From Prototheca cutis (Eukaryota; Chlorophyta; Trebouxiophyceae; Chlorellales; Chlorellaceae): 64,000 nt of DNA. The translations under genes and the position numbers were made by a program. The notes beneath the pieces are model-generated. The model saw only the letters and a list, made by a program, of their open reading frames with translations, made no database searches and was not told where the DNA came from. Position 1 is the stretch's first letter. Every line of letters starts with the position of its first letter. Shown here piece by piece: positions 8,832-18,965 of the stretch. The stretch is taken from NCBI GenBank assembly GCA_002897115.2, contig BCIH01000004.1, positions 433,329 through 497,328 on the forward strand. Direction: 5' to 3'.

Positions 8832-11800
8832 TCAGTACATGGCGCCAAATTCTGGATCCTGACGTGCCAGCTCCAGCAGCATGGGATCATCAAAGTATTT
8901 GGTCACGCTCACGTCGTCGCTCATGCCCTTTCTCCGCCGTGTCTTGACCGTAAAGTCCCGAGCCAGCGCCTGAGCGTGATTTGTTTGTGTGTGTTGGGGG
9001 GGGGGGATTTCGGCATGGCTGGCTTTTGAGCGCCCTGGGCACCAGCCGCCTTGAACACACAGTCATCCACAAAGAAGCAAAGAAATACAAAAAAACTCCA
9101 GAGTCATGATCCATCCATACCTGCATGGGTGCGGGTTCGAGCGGGCGGAGGACGATGCTCTTATCCAGCGGGTCGCCCGGCACGATTTGCCAGTGGTCAA
9201 AGGTGGACAGGCAAAAGGCCTGGCCCTGCGTGTGGTAGCGCAGATCGGTCTCGAACCCGAGCGACTCGATGACCGGGAGGAAGGCCTTGACGATGAAAAT
9301 GGGCGTGCCAGGCTTGGGCACGTCGGCCGTCACATGACCCCGGCGTTTGGCCAGCACGTTGTAGATGGCCGCCACGCAGTCGGCCGGCGTCTGCACCTCC
9401 ACCGCGTACACCGGCTCCATCAGCCGCGGCGCGGCCATGAGGAAGGCAGAGTAGCACGCGCGGCGGGCGGTGGGGATGATCTGGCCGCCGCCGCGGTGCA
9501 GCGGTTCGGGCGCAAGCACCGCATCTAGAATCTTGAACCTGCAGTTGCGCATCGGCTCGTCGCACAACGGGCCCTCCCGCGCGCCCCACTGGAAGCCCTG
9601 CAGTAGCAGATTCGACGTGCTGGTGGTGGTGGTCGGCTGATGGTCGTGGAAAGCGGTGTAACATGCTGTCAAGGAGATGCCGGTGGAGACAAGAGAACAA
9701 ATCACAGAAGCTCACAGTCATGTCTGTGCAGGGCCATGCCATCGCGATACTGTTTTCAAATCCCAAGGCTCCTGTACTGAACCACCATACCCCTGGGCCC
9801 CAACACACACACACACACACACACACACAACCACCAAAAAAAATTCTCAAAATCCTGTGCTTGCCTGGACGATGCTTTCGCGAACGGCAGAGAGCAGGGT
9901 CTTGTCCACCTCGGAAGGCAGCGTGTCGTCCATGAGGACGTTGGGACCAGCGGCATCGGGTCCAAAAGCCCACACCGACCCTGCGGTAGTTGAGGGGCAG
10001 TTGCGTTGTCTGAGCACGCATTCAGAGCTGCTGGCCCCAGGGATGCATGGAAACCCTTGCAAAACAGATCGCAAGGCCGGCCAGCATACCAACACAGCAC
10101 AGTTCCCCACCAACCCCAAAACAGGCTCACGTGCTGCCAGGATGTCCCAGTCATACTTGGTCTGGAAAAAGTTTGCAACATCCTTGCGCGACCAGTCCAT
10201 GGAAACCGAACCGTTCTCAATGTCCTCGGCCAGACCTGCGAAGTAGTTTGTTCGTTCTTGCTGAGGGTTTCTTTGGGTCTGGAACCTGCAGGCCCCCCCC
10301 CCCCCCCCAAAAAAAAAAAGAACACACACACACACACACACACACAAAAAACACTGCTATGCACACCCCAAGCACACGCACCCTTTTCCAGGGGTTCTGC
10401 AATCATGGTAATCTTGTTCTTCTTGTTGGGTGTCTCGGCAAAGCACTTGAGCGAGGACGTCTCGACCACCGTCTCGGAAAACGCCACCACCGGGTCGGCA
10501 ATCTTAACCTCCACCTCGGCAAACAGTTCACGCAAATCCTGTCGTTGGGAGCAGAGGGCTTTGAATCGGCTGTCAGCTGCCAGGGCCTTACCGCGCACTG
10601 CCTTGTGCTGGTCGGGGCAACCTCCCCACCTCACCTTCATGACCGAGTCGAGGTAGAGCTCTCCAGTGCCAAAGATGGTGTGTTCCCCGCTCTCCTCCAC
10701 CTTGGTCACCAGCATAGGGTAGCTCTTGTTCAGCTTGCGCAGACCCTCCACCTGGACAGTGGTTGGATTTTGAAGGGTGGACGTCTGTTTCCATGTCTTT
10801 TGTGCATACATAAGCGCACCATTCGCTATCATCGATGTGCACCACACCTCAAATCCTACTGCATGCCCTCTTTGAACACCCCTCCCATACACACACACAC
10901 CCCACCACCACCAAAAAAAAGGCCCAATCTAGGCAGAAGACCCGCCAACGGACCATTTTGGGGAGTTCCGAGGGGTTGAGGGGCTCAGTGGCAATCTTGA
11001 CGACAGGTCTGGATCCAAAGCTCAGCGGTGCAAAGATGTGAGCGTCCTCCCCCGCATCCAGTCCGACAAGTGTGGCCGTCTTGGTCACCGTGGCGTCCAG
11101 CCCCGCGAGCAGGACGACCGCGCCGGCAGGTGCGGAGGGAAGGGGCGTGATGTAGCGCACGCCTGGCGCCCAGATCCCCGCGACAGTCCCCTCCACTGCA
11201 TCCTCTTCGTCCTCGGGCGTGTACGCCTCACCCAGCACACGCACGCGGTCGCCCAGGCGGACTGTGCCGCTGAGAACACGGCCCAGCAGTCGAAACTCGC
11301 GTGCATCGGTCGAGGGCACAAGCTTGGCGACGGCGACGGCCAGCGGGCCGCGCGGATTGCATGCGGCCGCGTGACGCGCGAGGTCGCTGTCCCGCGGACC
11401 CGTGTACCAGCGCTCGACCTTGGTTGAGCCGCCGGTGCGAGCCCCTGGGAGGCATCGTACCAGCGAATCAGTCAACCCCGTCGCGGGGCCCCATGTCGCG
11501 GAGCAGACCTGCTTGAGAAGCGGCCGCACGTCCGAACCCAGTGCCCCCGGCGGCAACCGCACACCCAGCTCCTCAACCAGGCCCTTGACCGTCCGTTCGT
11601 CCTCGCCCAGGACCGTGGAGTAGATCTTATACAGCGGCTCCAGCACGAATGCCACAAAGCTGCGCGCCGCGCCGTCGCCTCCAGTCATCCCGCGTGTGAA
11701 CGTCCGCGCCTGGGGGTCATACCAGACGTCGCCCCACAGCCGGCGGGCCAGCTGGTCTGGGTCCATCGGCGCGTCGTGCGCGTCGCAGTAGAGCTCCGCC

Positions 11801-12940
11801 GCGGAAGCCAGCGTGAAGCTCCAGCCGTAAAGCGCTGAAAAAAAGACCACGTTGCCCCGCCGGGGGTCCAGCAACCGCGGCGCAGTCTTGCTGTTGCCAT
11901 TTTCATTGCGGTTCGCACCACTCTCGAGATCTGGGTAGAAAGCGCGGAGCAAGGCATTGACCTCGTCGATGGTGTGTCGGAGCTTGTAGTATGCATCTGC
12001 AGGCGGGAGCTTGAGTTCCGTGATCAAACGGTCCACTTTTGTGAGGGCCAGCACGACCGGCAGGCCCTCGGCCGCGGCGGCTTTGACGACGGCCTGGGTC
12101 CCACACATCACGCCCTCGGCCGCGTCCACGGCGAGCAGCACGCCATCACACAGCCGCAGTGCCGCGACGGTCTCGTCCAAAAAGTTTGGGTGCCCCGGGG
12201 CATCGATCAACATGACCGCATAGCTCTTCCCCGACCTGCCCTCCAGCACAAATGAGGCAGGGGCGGCCTTGATGGAGATGCCGCGCTCCGCCTCGTCGCG
12301 CCGCGAGTCGGTGTAGCGTCGTGGGGCGTCAGCCGCGGCCGCGGCGTCGCGAACCACATGGGTCTGCTCGACCAACATGTCCACCAGCGTCGTCTTGCCG
12401 TGGTGCAGGTGCCCGGCAACAACCACGTTCCGGCACAGCTCAGGCGCGGAGAGCAAGGACGATAAGAACTCAGGTGAGAACCGGGGCTGAGGCGCCTCCC
12501 CGCCTTCCACTTCCACACGCACGCTACGGGGTGGCGCCACGATGGGCACCTCCAGCGGCTGCGCATCCTCCTCCATCACCAGTGTCTCCGTCTCCGCGCC
12601 GTAGACTTCCTCGGCGCTGGGGTAGTATTTCTTGTCCTCGTGCAGGACCAGCTGGTTAGAGGGCTCCAGGCCCTCTGCCTCCTCCTCCTCCTCATCCATG
12701 CTCCCGCCACCCACATGGCCGTCGGGGGTCCCGTCGCCGGCGGGGCGCTGCTCCTGCTGCTCCTCCTCCTCCTCCTGCGCATGCACGGCAGAATGAGTCA
12801 TTCATTGAGTATTCCATGCGTGTCATGAGACACCCGTCATAAAATGATGACCTCTGTCCCAAGCATGCACCCACCTCCTCGCTGTCTGAGAGCTCCGGCC
12901 CTATGTAATTGCCAAACTCATCGTAGAGGGAGTCGTCCAT
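8832..12940 (-). CDS. EFTUD2: U5 snRNP GTPase EFTUD2/Snu114
   Basis: Eight exons in phase (12875-12940, 10954-12774, 10635-10751, 10382-10538, 10131-10235, 9865-9980, 9121-9597, 8832-8969) give 998 aa, near the 972 aa of the human protein. It starts [15 protein letters not shown], the conserved beginning of Snu114, followed by an acidic region. GTPase motifs are [10 protein letters not shown] (G1), DAPGH (G3) and TKVD (G4). The C-terminal EF-2-like domains end with [11 protein letters not shown] and [14 protein letters not shown] text. Snu114 drives spliceosome remodelling during activation and disassembly. The intron between 9864 and 9598 begins with GC, not GT. Three introns hold (GT)n arrays on the sense strand. 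It is divergent from MAGOH. Confidence 0.96.
9803..9828. repeat. (AC)n in EFTUD2 intron
   Basis: This dinucleotide array reads (GT)n on the sense strand of the minus-strand gene and lies about 36 nt downstream of the donor. Confidence 0.9.
10293..10346. repeat. Poly-C/poly-A/(AC)n composite in EFTUD2 intron
   Basis: C16 (10293-10308) is followed by A11 and then (AC)n to 10346. On the gene's sense strand this is (GT)n, then T11, then G16, all inside one intron of about 146 nt. Confidence 0.9.
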
Positions 12941-13407
12941 GCCGACGCAGCCTGGGCACCCAGGCGCCGGGTGCAGCAACGACCAAAGCCTGCAAAGCGG
13001 CTGTGCACCGCTGCACCGCCGAGCTCAACAGGGCAGGGACGAGAGGCCACCCAGACAGCGCCACGGGGTGATGGCCTTCCCGCACTCCCAGGGCCTAGGC
13101 TCCAGCACACCTCAGGCGACCATGCCCCTTCCTCACAATATATTGTACGAAATGTATGCGAGGCAAGGGAATGCGCCGCGCTTGTCATGTCCTCGCGCAC
13201 GGCACTGGCCCTGGCCTCGATCTGATGGATGGATGTGCCAGCCCGGTGCGATGCAGGCAACTTGGACGGCCCTACAGATATCGCCCACGTTCTGCGCAGC
13301 ATTTTACTGTGACCAACTGACCTAGCGAGCTTTTGCTTTGATTTCCTGTTGGGCTCGCGGGATTTAAGACGCAAGGGGGCAGGCGGTCCCCGTTCAGAGC
13401 GAGCGCC
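12941..13407. promoter_or_regulatory. Divergent promoter region, EFTUD2 and MAGOH
   Basis: These 467 bp separate the start codons of two RNA-splicing genes. The stretch 13130-13150 (CACAATATATTGTACG) is the most AT-rich part and contains a short palindrome. No classical element can be named with confidence. Confidence 0.5.
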
Positions 13408-14396
13408 ATGGGCGATGGGCTTTATGTTCGGTACTATGTGGGGCACAAGGGGAAGTTTGGACATGAGTTCTTGGAGTTTGAGTTTCAATCAGATGGAAAG
13501 GTAGGCTGAGATGGCGTGGCGGAGCTCTGTGACTGGGGTGGGTGCGCACACGCAGGGCTTGAGAAGTGGGAGATGGGTGATGAGCTGTGGAACGCTCAGG
13601 CTCGACCCACGTTCGCCCCGTGCAGTTGCGCTACGCCAACAACTCCAACTACAAGAACGACACCATGATCCGGAAGGAGGTGTACGTGACGCCAGAGGTG
13701 CTGTCAGAGCTCAAGCGCATCATCGAAGAGAGCGAGGTCTGTTGAGCCTGGCTGCATGGACGATCGGGGACATGGCAATGCATGTGTGTGGGGCTGGGAG
13801 AATAATAAGATTGTGTATATGAAGGCTCCAGTGGCATCCTGCTTGAGCATGTGGTCTCTGATGCCATTTGATTGAAATGGATTATGGCTCGAGCAGGAAT
13901 ATGTGAGGACCGCTCAGATGCGGGGCTGCTCTCTCAACACACCATGCCCTGTCCTGCTCGTCACAGATCCTGAAGGAGGACGACAGCAACTGGCCAGAAC
14001 CAGACCGTGTGGGGCGACAGGAGCTGGAGGTGGTGATTGGCGATGAGCACATTTCATTTGCGACCACCAAGCTGGGGTCCCTGCTGCAGGTCCAGTCGAG
14101 CAAGGACCCGGAGGGTCTCCGCGTGTTTTACTACCTGGTGCAGGTGAGAGAGAGAGATGGGTTATGGTTGTGGGGACGTATCCTGCTGCTGTGCTTTTGC
14201 TGGAATGATTGGAGGGGTGGCCTGGGGCGGAGGTGCTCCATGAGGCACCTGCCTGCACGGGTGGCCGGACTGCTCACAGAATTGGAGCCAAACCCATCTG
14301 TCAAATGGTCGGCCCCCCTCCACCCTACAGGACCTCAAGGCTTTTGTGTTCTCATTGGTGTCTTCGCACTTCAAGATCCAGCCGATTCAGCGGTAG
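13408..14396 (+). CDS. MAGOH: Mago nashi homologue, exon junction complex
   Basis: Four exons in phase (13408-13500, 13626-13736, 13967-14143, 14331-14396) give 148 aa, the usual size. The sequence is highly conserved: [20 protein letters not shown], then [18 protein letters not shown], and the C-terminus ends FKIQPIQR. Mago pairs with Y14 and eIF4A3 to mark spliced mRNA about 24 nt upstream of exon joints, coupling splicing to mRNA localisation and decay. The start is at the canonical [10 protein letters not shown]. Introns are 119-230 nt with GT-AG borders. Confidence 0.98.
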
Positions 14397-14478
14397 CCAA
14401 CCCACTTGTGATGACTTATCAACTTCCAGGAAAATGCTGTAAATGGCCCATGGCCCATCATCGGTCGAAACAGGACCC

Positions 14479-15908
14479 TACCGTACAGCACAAAAAGAGT
14501 GCAACCAGCTCAGCCGGCAACAGCGCGACATATCCCTGGGGCTATTGGGCAGCAGTGGCACCAAATTCTCTCACTGCAGGCAGTTGGGAGGTGGGCCACC
14601 TCAATGATGGACCACCTCCTTTCCCTTTCCGGGGGAGGGAAGGAGCCCCGGGGGGGGTCCCACCCCCAGTTGGGAAGGCTATAACCCCCCAGGATGGATG
14701 GATGTATGTTCATCAGCACTGCGGCNCTGGAAGCGCTCCAGCCGCTCGCCGGTCTCCCGCAGGTGTTCCACGATGTGCCTCATGTTCAGACTCGCCATCA
14801 AGTCTCTGTTCCAGGGACGATGCTCGCCTTTCGGGGGTTGGCACTCCTCGTTGGTGCAGCGCAGCAGCTGATGACACACCACCGTGGGAGTCTGCTCCGT
14901 GCGGTACGGGCATGGGTTGGCCTGGTGAAGGAACAGTTCCACCAAGCGCTGCTTGCTCACCCGTGCATCCACCTCGTCCCGACGGTCCTTGATGTTGAGG
15001 ATTAGGCTCATGGTGCCCCGTACGTTGCTGCCAAAGTGCTTGCGAACGTTGGGCCTCCACCGCCGCGCACTGGACCTCTCCCTAGTACAGGGCATCCTGC
15101 ACGTCCAGGAGCACCCAGCTCGTCTAGCATGTGGTCTGGGCCATTGTGTGCCAGCCCATCATAGTCACTAGGCAATCCTGCGCTCAGCCCGCGACGCAAC
15201 TCATGCAACCAGTGCCCAGTCACCTGGCACGGTGCATTGAAGAAGGTTGCTGCTCGTACGCAGTCTCCTCCTGGAACATGGGCCAGGGCCTCTCCAAACA
15301 GTCACGGAAATCCTTCGTTCTGTCGTTCCTTGGGCATTGCCTCTGGTAGCCAACCATGTAAGGAAAGACCTCGGCAAAGAACCTGGCACAGATGAGCCAC
15401 GCTCCGAACTATGTACTACCCGCCTTGTTCTCCTCGAGCAACACGCGTCGGGCAAAGTGCGGGGGATACAGCTTCACCCGATGCATCGTTTGAGCATATT
15501 GCTCCAGAGGACGATCGAATCTGGGTCGCACGCACTGACGCCGTGACGGCCGTCATGGCGTCCCTGGGCGCCTCCCGCTCGCTACTCCAAAAGTTATGGG
15601 TCGTTTGCTTTGCACCCGTTATTGTAATGGGTGTATGGAACAGATAGGCTAGCGGGGAATCCCCGTATGTTATACCGGGTTCCCACTGGGCGACCCGCCT
15701 TGGGAGACCCGGTGTTCGTCTCACGGTCAACTTCCCGAACCCAGAACCTCCTTGCACGACCCACCCTGCTGCCAAGAAGGAACCCCAACCCATCCTCTGA
15801 TCGACGTGGCCAGGGAACGTGGTCAAACAGGCATTTGGGAGATATGCCTGTTCACCTGGGAAACCCCCCTTCACAAATCTCGAGAAGAGCTGCATTTTTC
15901 TGCGGGGT
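14479..15908 (-). mobile_element. TIR transposon, copy B (about 1.43 kb)
   Basis: The left end begins TACCGTACAGCACAAAAAG at 14479. The right end, read inward from 15908, is TACCCCGCAGAAAAATGC. Both are degenerate versions of the terminus TACCGTGCAGGGCAAAAAT seen in copies A and C. Coding remnants read on the minus strand but are broken by stops and frame changes. An ambiguous base (N) sits at 14726 inside the coding remnant. Flanks show no clear target-site duplication by eye. The element lies just downstream of the MAGOH stop. Confidence 0.75.
14679..15095 (-). pseudogene. Fanzor/TnpB-like C-terminal fragment (decayed)
   Basis: The minus-strand frame contains VVCHQLLRCTNEECQ and then WNRDLMASLNMRHI, followed by a GERLERF tail. 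The order of paired cysteines followed by an (N/D)RDxxAxxNM motif is what the zinc ribbon plus RuvC-III segment of TnpB and its eukaryotic homologue Fanzor look like. The copy at 32788-33006 has VVCHGLL and LWNRDSMACLNMRHI. RuvC-I and RuvC-II could not be identified in the upstream remnants. Family assignment is therefore an inference from a short region; another zinc-binding transposase is possible. Confidence 0.45.
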
Positions 15909-16104
15909 AATGAAAGATCAGATCAGTGGCGCAGAGTTCCTGCCTAGCCAGATAGAATTGAGGCCCCACGGGTGCTCGCTGAGAAAGTCCTCAACTAAGT
16001 GAAGCATGGTCTGAACGCAATTGTGCGACTCCCTGTCGAGACTGCTTGTTGGCAAGGCCCGAGGGCGGTGCTGAAGGGCGCAGACCCCGGACAAGTCCGT
16101 CGCC

Positions 16105-18111
16105 ATGGACAGGGATGAGGCTTTGGACACGTTTGTGGCGCTGACCAATGCACCGAGGTAGAGTTGTGTTTCTTCGGACGTGGGCGAGATGCATTGGGCG
16201 CGGATCCCCCCGGGCGGGGAGGTTCCTACTATGCAAAGGGGTGGTCGGGCTGGCCGATGGGTCCGTGAGGTCCACACCAACGTCGCCGTCTGCACGCTTT
16301 GACCCGGCAGGCACGTGGCAGAGCACGTGCTGGATGCTCATGCCGGCGATTTGGATGCCAGTGTGAGCTTTTTCTTGGAAGGCGGAGGTGTGGGCCATGG
16401 TCTGGAAGCCGCTCCCTCCGCGGGCGACTTCCCGGCGGATACCGGCGGCCGCCCTGAAGCTGTGAGTGGTGGTGTGAAAGGGCCCTGAATGATGCGCATT
16501 CCATGCGTCTCCGGTGTGGCAGGTCATGACCTGGTCTGTTCTTGAGGGGGCCGGTGGTGTGGTCTGGCTGTCCGACCGGGAGAAGACCACAGACGTGCGC
16601 ATGAGGTTGCCACACAACCTGGTGATTCAAACACGTATCAGTGAGTACTGCGACATCCCCCTTGCAGGCTGCCTTCCCCAGAAGTAGCAGCGGGGATGAT
16701 GACGACTGGGAAACAGTGCGGTCCAGCGGCTCGCCGAGTCAGGACGACGACGACGTCCGGCTGCTGAGCAGCACTGTCGTCCCTGCGACGCAGCCAAGAT
16801 CACAGCAGGCCCAGCATGCCGCCGAACCTACCCAGCGCCGCAGCGGTCCTCAGAGAACCACGCGGGCGAGCCGGCCCGTCATCGATGATGAGTCGAGTGA
16901 AGGTGATCCGGGTGTATGGTGTGATGGCTCCATCTTGCCGATCCAATCTGATCCACTCGAGATAATTGCGGAGTTCACCTGCACATGGCAGAGTTGTTTC
17001 TCTACAGCGGGACACCCACTGCACTATTCAAACACCGCAGAGATGGTTGTACCTGGCAATGCCAGCGATGAAGACATTGAACGATCTCACGATGTCAGCG
17101 GATCTGGTGGCGAATTCCGGCCCGCCCCCACGGCGCCACGCGGCGGCCAACGGCGCGCGGCGCGGCGGCGGGCGGCGCGGGCGGCACGAGAGGCCCTGCG
17201 CCGAGAGCAGGCGGCCTGGGCTGAGAATGACGATGTTATCGACGACGTCGAGGACGAAGGTGACAGCGCCGGGTTCTTCCCCGCTCTGGGCGCACCTCCC
17301 CCATGGGTCATGGGCGGTCGTATCGGGGTCGAAACGGCTGTGGCCCCTGAAGACCTGGCATCCCTGACGGGGGTGGACCTTGAAGAGCAGCGCATGCTCA
17401 TGGCGGCAATCACAGGTGAAGCGTACGACCAGCCGCCGCCGCACCGCCTGTGGCCCAGCGGGCACCCCCCGGCGTCGCCCGGTGCACTGGAGAGGGCCAC
17501 CCTGCGTGACGAACAGGACGCCGCATACGAAGCATCCTTGGCAGCTGATCGAGCCAAGGAGCGCGCTGCTGAAGAGCGCCGAGCTGCCGAGCGAGCCGCC
17601 GAAGAGCGAGCCGCAGAGGAACGTGCAGAAGAGGAACGCCGTGTCGAAGAGGAGCGACAAGCTGCGGAACAGCATGCTGCAGAGCGGGAACAGACTCTAG
17701 ACGCAGCGGAACGGGCGCTGCCTTCTGAGCCGGGCGAAAACGATCCCCAGGCCGTCAAGCTCCTCGTCCGGCTGCCCGGTGGCCGGCGCCTGGCCCGCCG
17801 GTTTGACCCAGGCGATCCGATCTCCGCGGTCTTTGGGTTTGTCAATGTCAGCTGCCGCGGCGACGCGCAACCTCCAGAGCCGGGGTCTTACCGTCTCATC
17901 GCGCAGGTGCGGCTTTTGGACAGGTTGATGTCCCTGTCGTTCTTGTCGTCTGGCTTACGTTGGCGTTTAATACCCCTAGTGATATACCATTCCCCTCTTC
18001 ACGCTGCAGTACCCACGCCGTGTGCTGGAGCCGGAAACCTCTCGGACCCTGGAAGCTGCGGGGCTCAACCCTGGCGGGCAGGAGATGCTGCTGTTGGAAC
18101 CCTTATCCTGA
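16105..18111 (+). CDS. UBA-UBX domain protein (PUX type, Cdc48/p97 adaptor)
   Basis: Five exons in phase (16105-16157, 16311-16461, 16668-16902, 17041-17906, 18010-18111) give 468 aa. The N-terminal UBA-like domain reads ALDTFVALTNAPR then GDLDASVSFFLEGG. The middle is acidic and Arg/Ala-rich. At about residues 275-340 there is LRDEQDAAYEASLAADRAK leading into a long Glu/Arg/Ala coiled coil. The C-terminal UBX fold runs VKLLVRLPGGRRLARRF to EMLLLEPLS. UBX proteins recruit ubiquitylated substrates to the AAA ATPase Cdc48/p97; layout matches plant PUX proteins. A UIM-like stretch (DLEEQRMLMAAITGE) lies before the coiled coil. Start chosen because it begins the UBA domain and all junctions keep phase. 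Confidence 0.88.
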
Positions 18112-18965
18112 CATCTAGCATGCCGGGCATCGGAATCACAAAGCCTCTTGGACCGAATGACGTGGCAGGTGTCAGGGAAGAGTGTCCTGGGGTCAGGGAC
18201 CGACTGGGTTGGTTACTAGCCGATTGGCAAACTCATGAACTGATAGAAAAATATCTAGAATAAGGACTACACATGGTCATGACACGGTCAGGCTGCGTGG
18301 ACTGGGGATGTCGTGTGGGCGCACGCCAAGACGTGCTGGCATTCAGGGGCTGAAATGCGTTCCCCGGGCACAGGCAGTGTAACCCCCCGCCAAGCTGACA
18401 CGGTTGGTGTTCCCGAAAAAAGCAAGCCAGGCTCGGCCTGCGCACTGAAAGCACATTGATCAAAGAAAGAGTCAGGCAGCACCCGCCAGGGATGAGCGGC
18501 GAGGCGCCCTGAACGCAGCCTCCGAAGAAGCAAGGGAACTTGGAGAGTCAAGTTCAGATTAAATAGCAGTTTATCACCAAGAGAATGCATCATTCACGCA
18601 GTTTAATCCCTTGTTTTAGAGTGTTTTCGATTCGTGTGTGTATCGGGAAAGGGGGGGGCCTGGAAGTCGTGGGCGGGCGCTGCCAGACTCATCAGCGCCG
18701 TGCGCCCGGGACAAGGGACATATGGGCCCAGGCGGCGGGCAGGGAGGTCATGGAGAGGTGCCCGTGATTGCAGCGGATGGTGGGGGAGCCTTGGCGTGGA
18801 CTTGAAGTGTTCAGCCATCCATCTCGAGTGAATGCCGATAGCCTGACAGGACACCAGCATCCGCAGCGGCTCGATACACGCAGAACGGTGGGTGGGTGGT
18901 GCCTGTTGAACGTCCGATGGTGCGCAGCAACTCGAGCGACATTGCGACCTGCAGATGGCATATGG
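18112..18965. other. Convergent intergenic region
   Basis: About 850 bp lie between the stops of the UBX gene and the JmjC gene. No gene, RNA or repeat could be supported. Both 3' UTRs are expected here. Confidence 0.5.

Noticed and set aside
10849..12801. Continuous 650-codon frame taken as a complete protein
   Set aside because: It is one exon of EFTUD2 plus intron read-through on both sides; conserved residues end at good splice sites.
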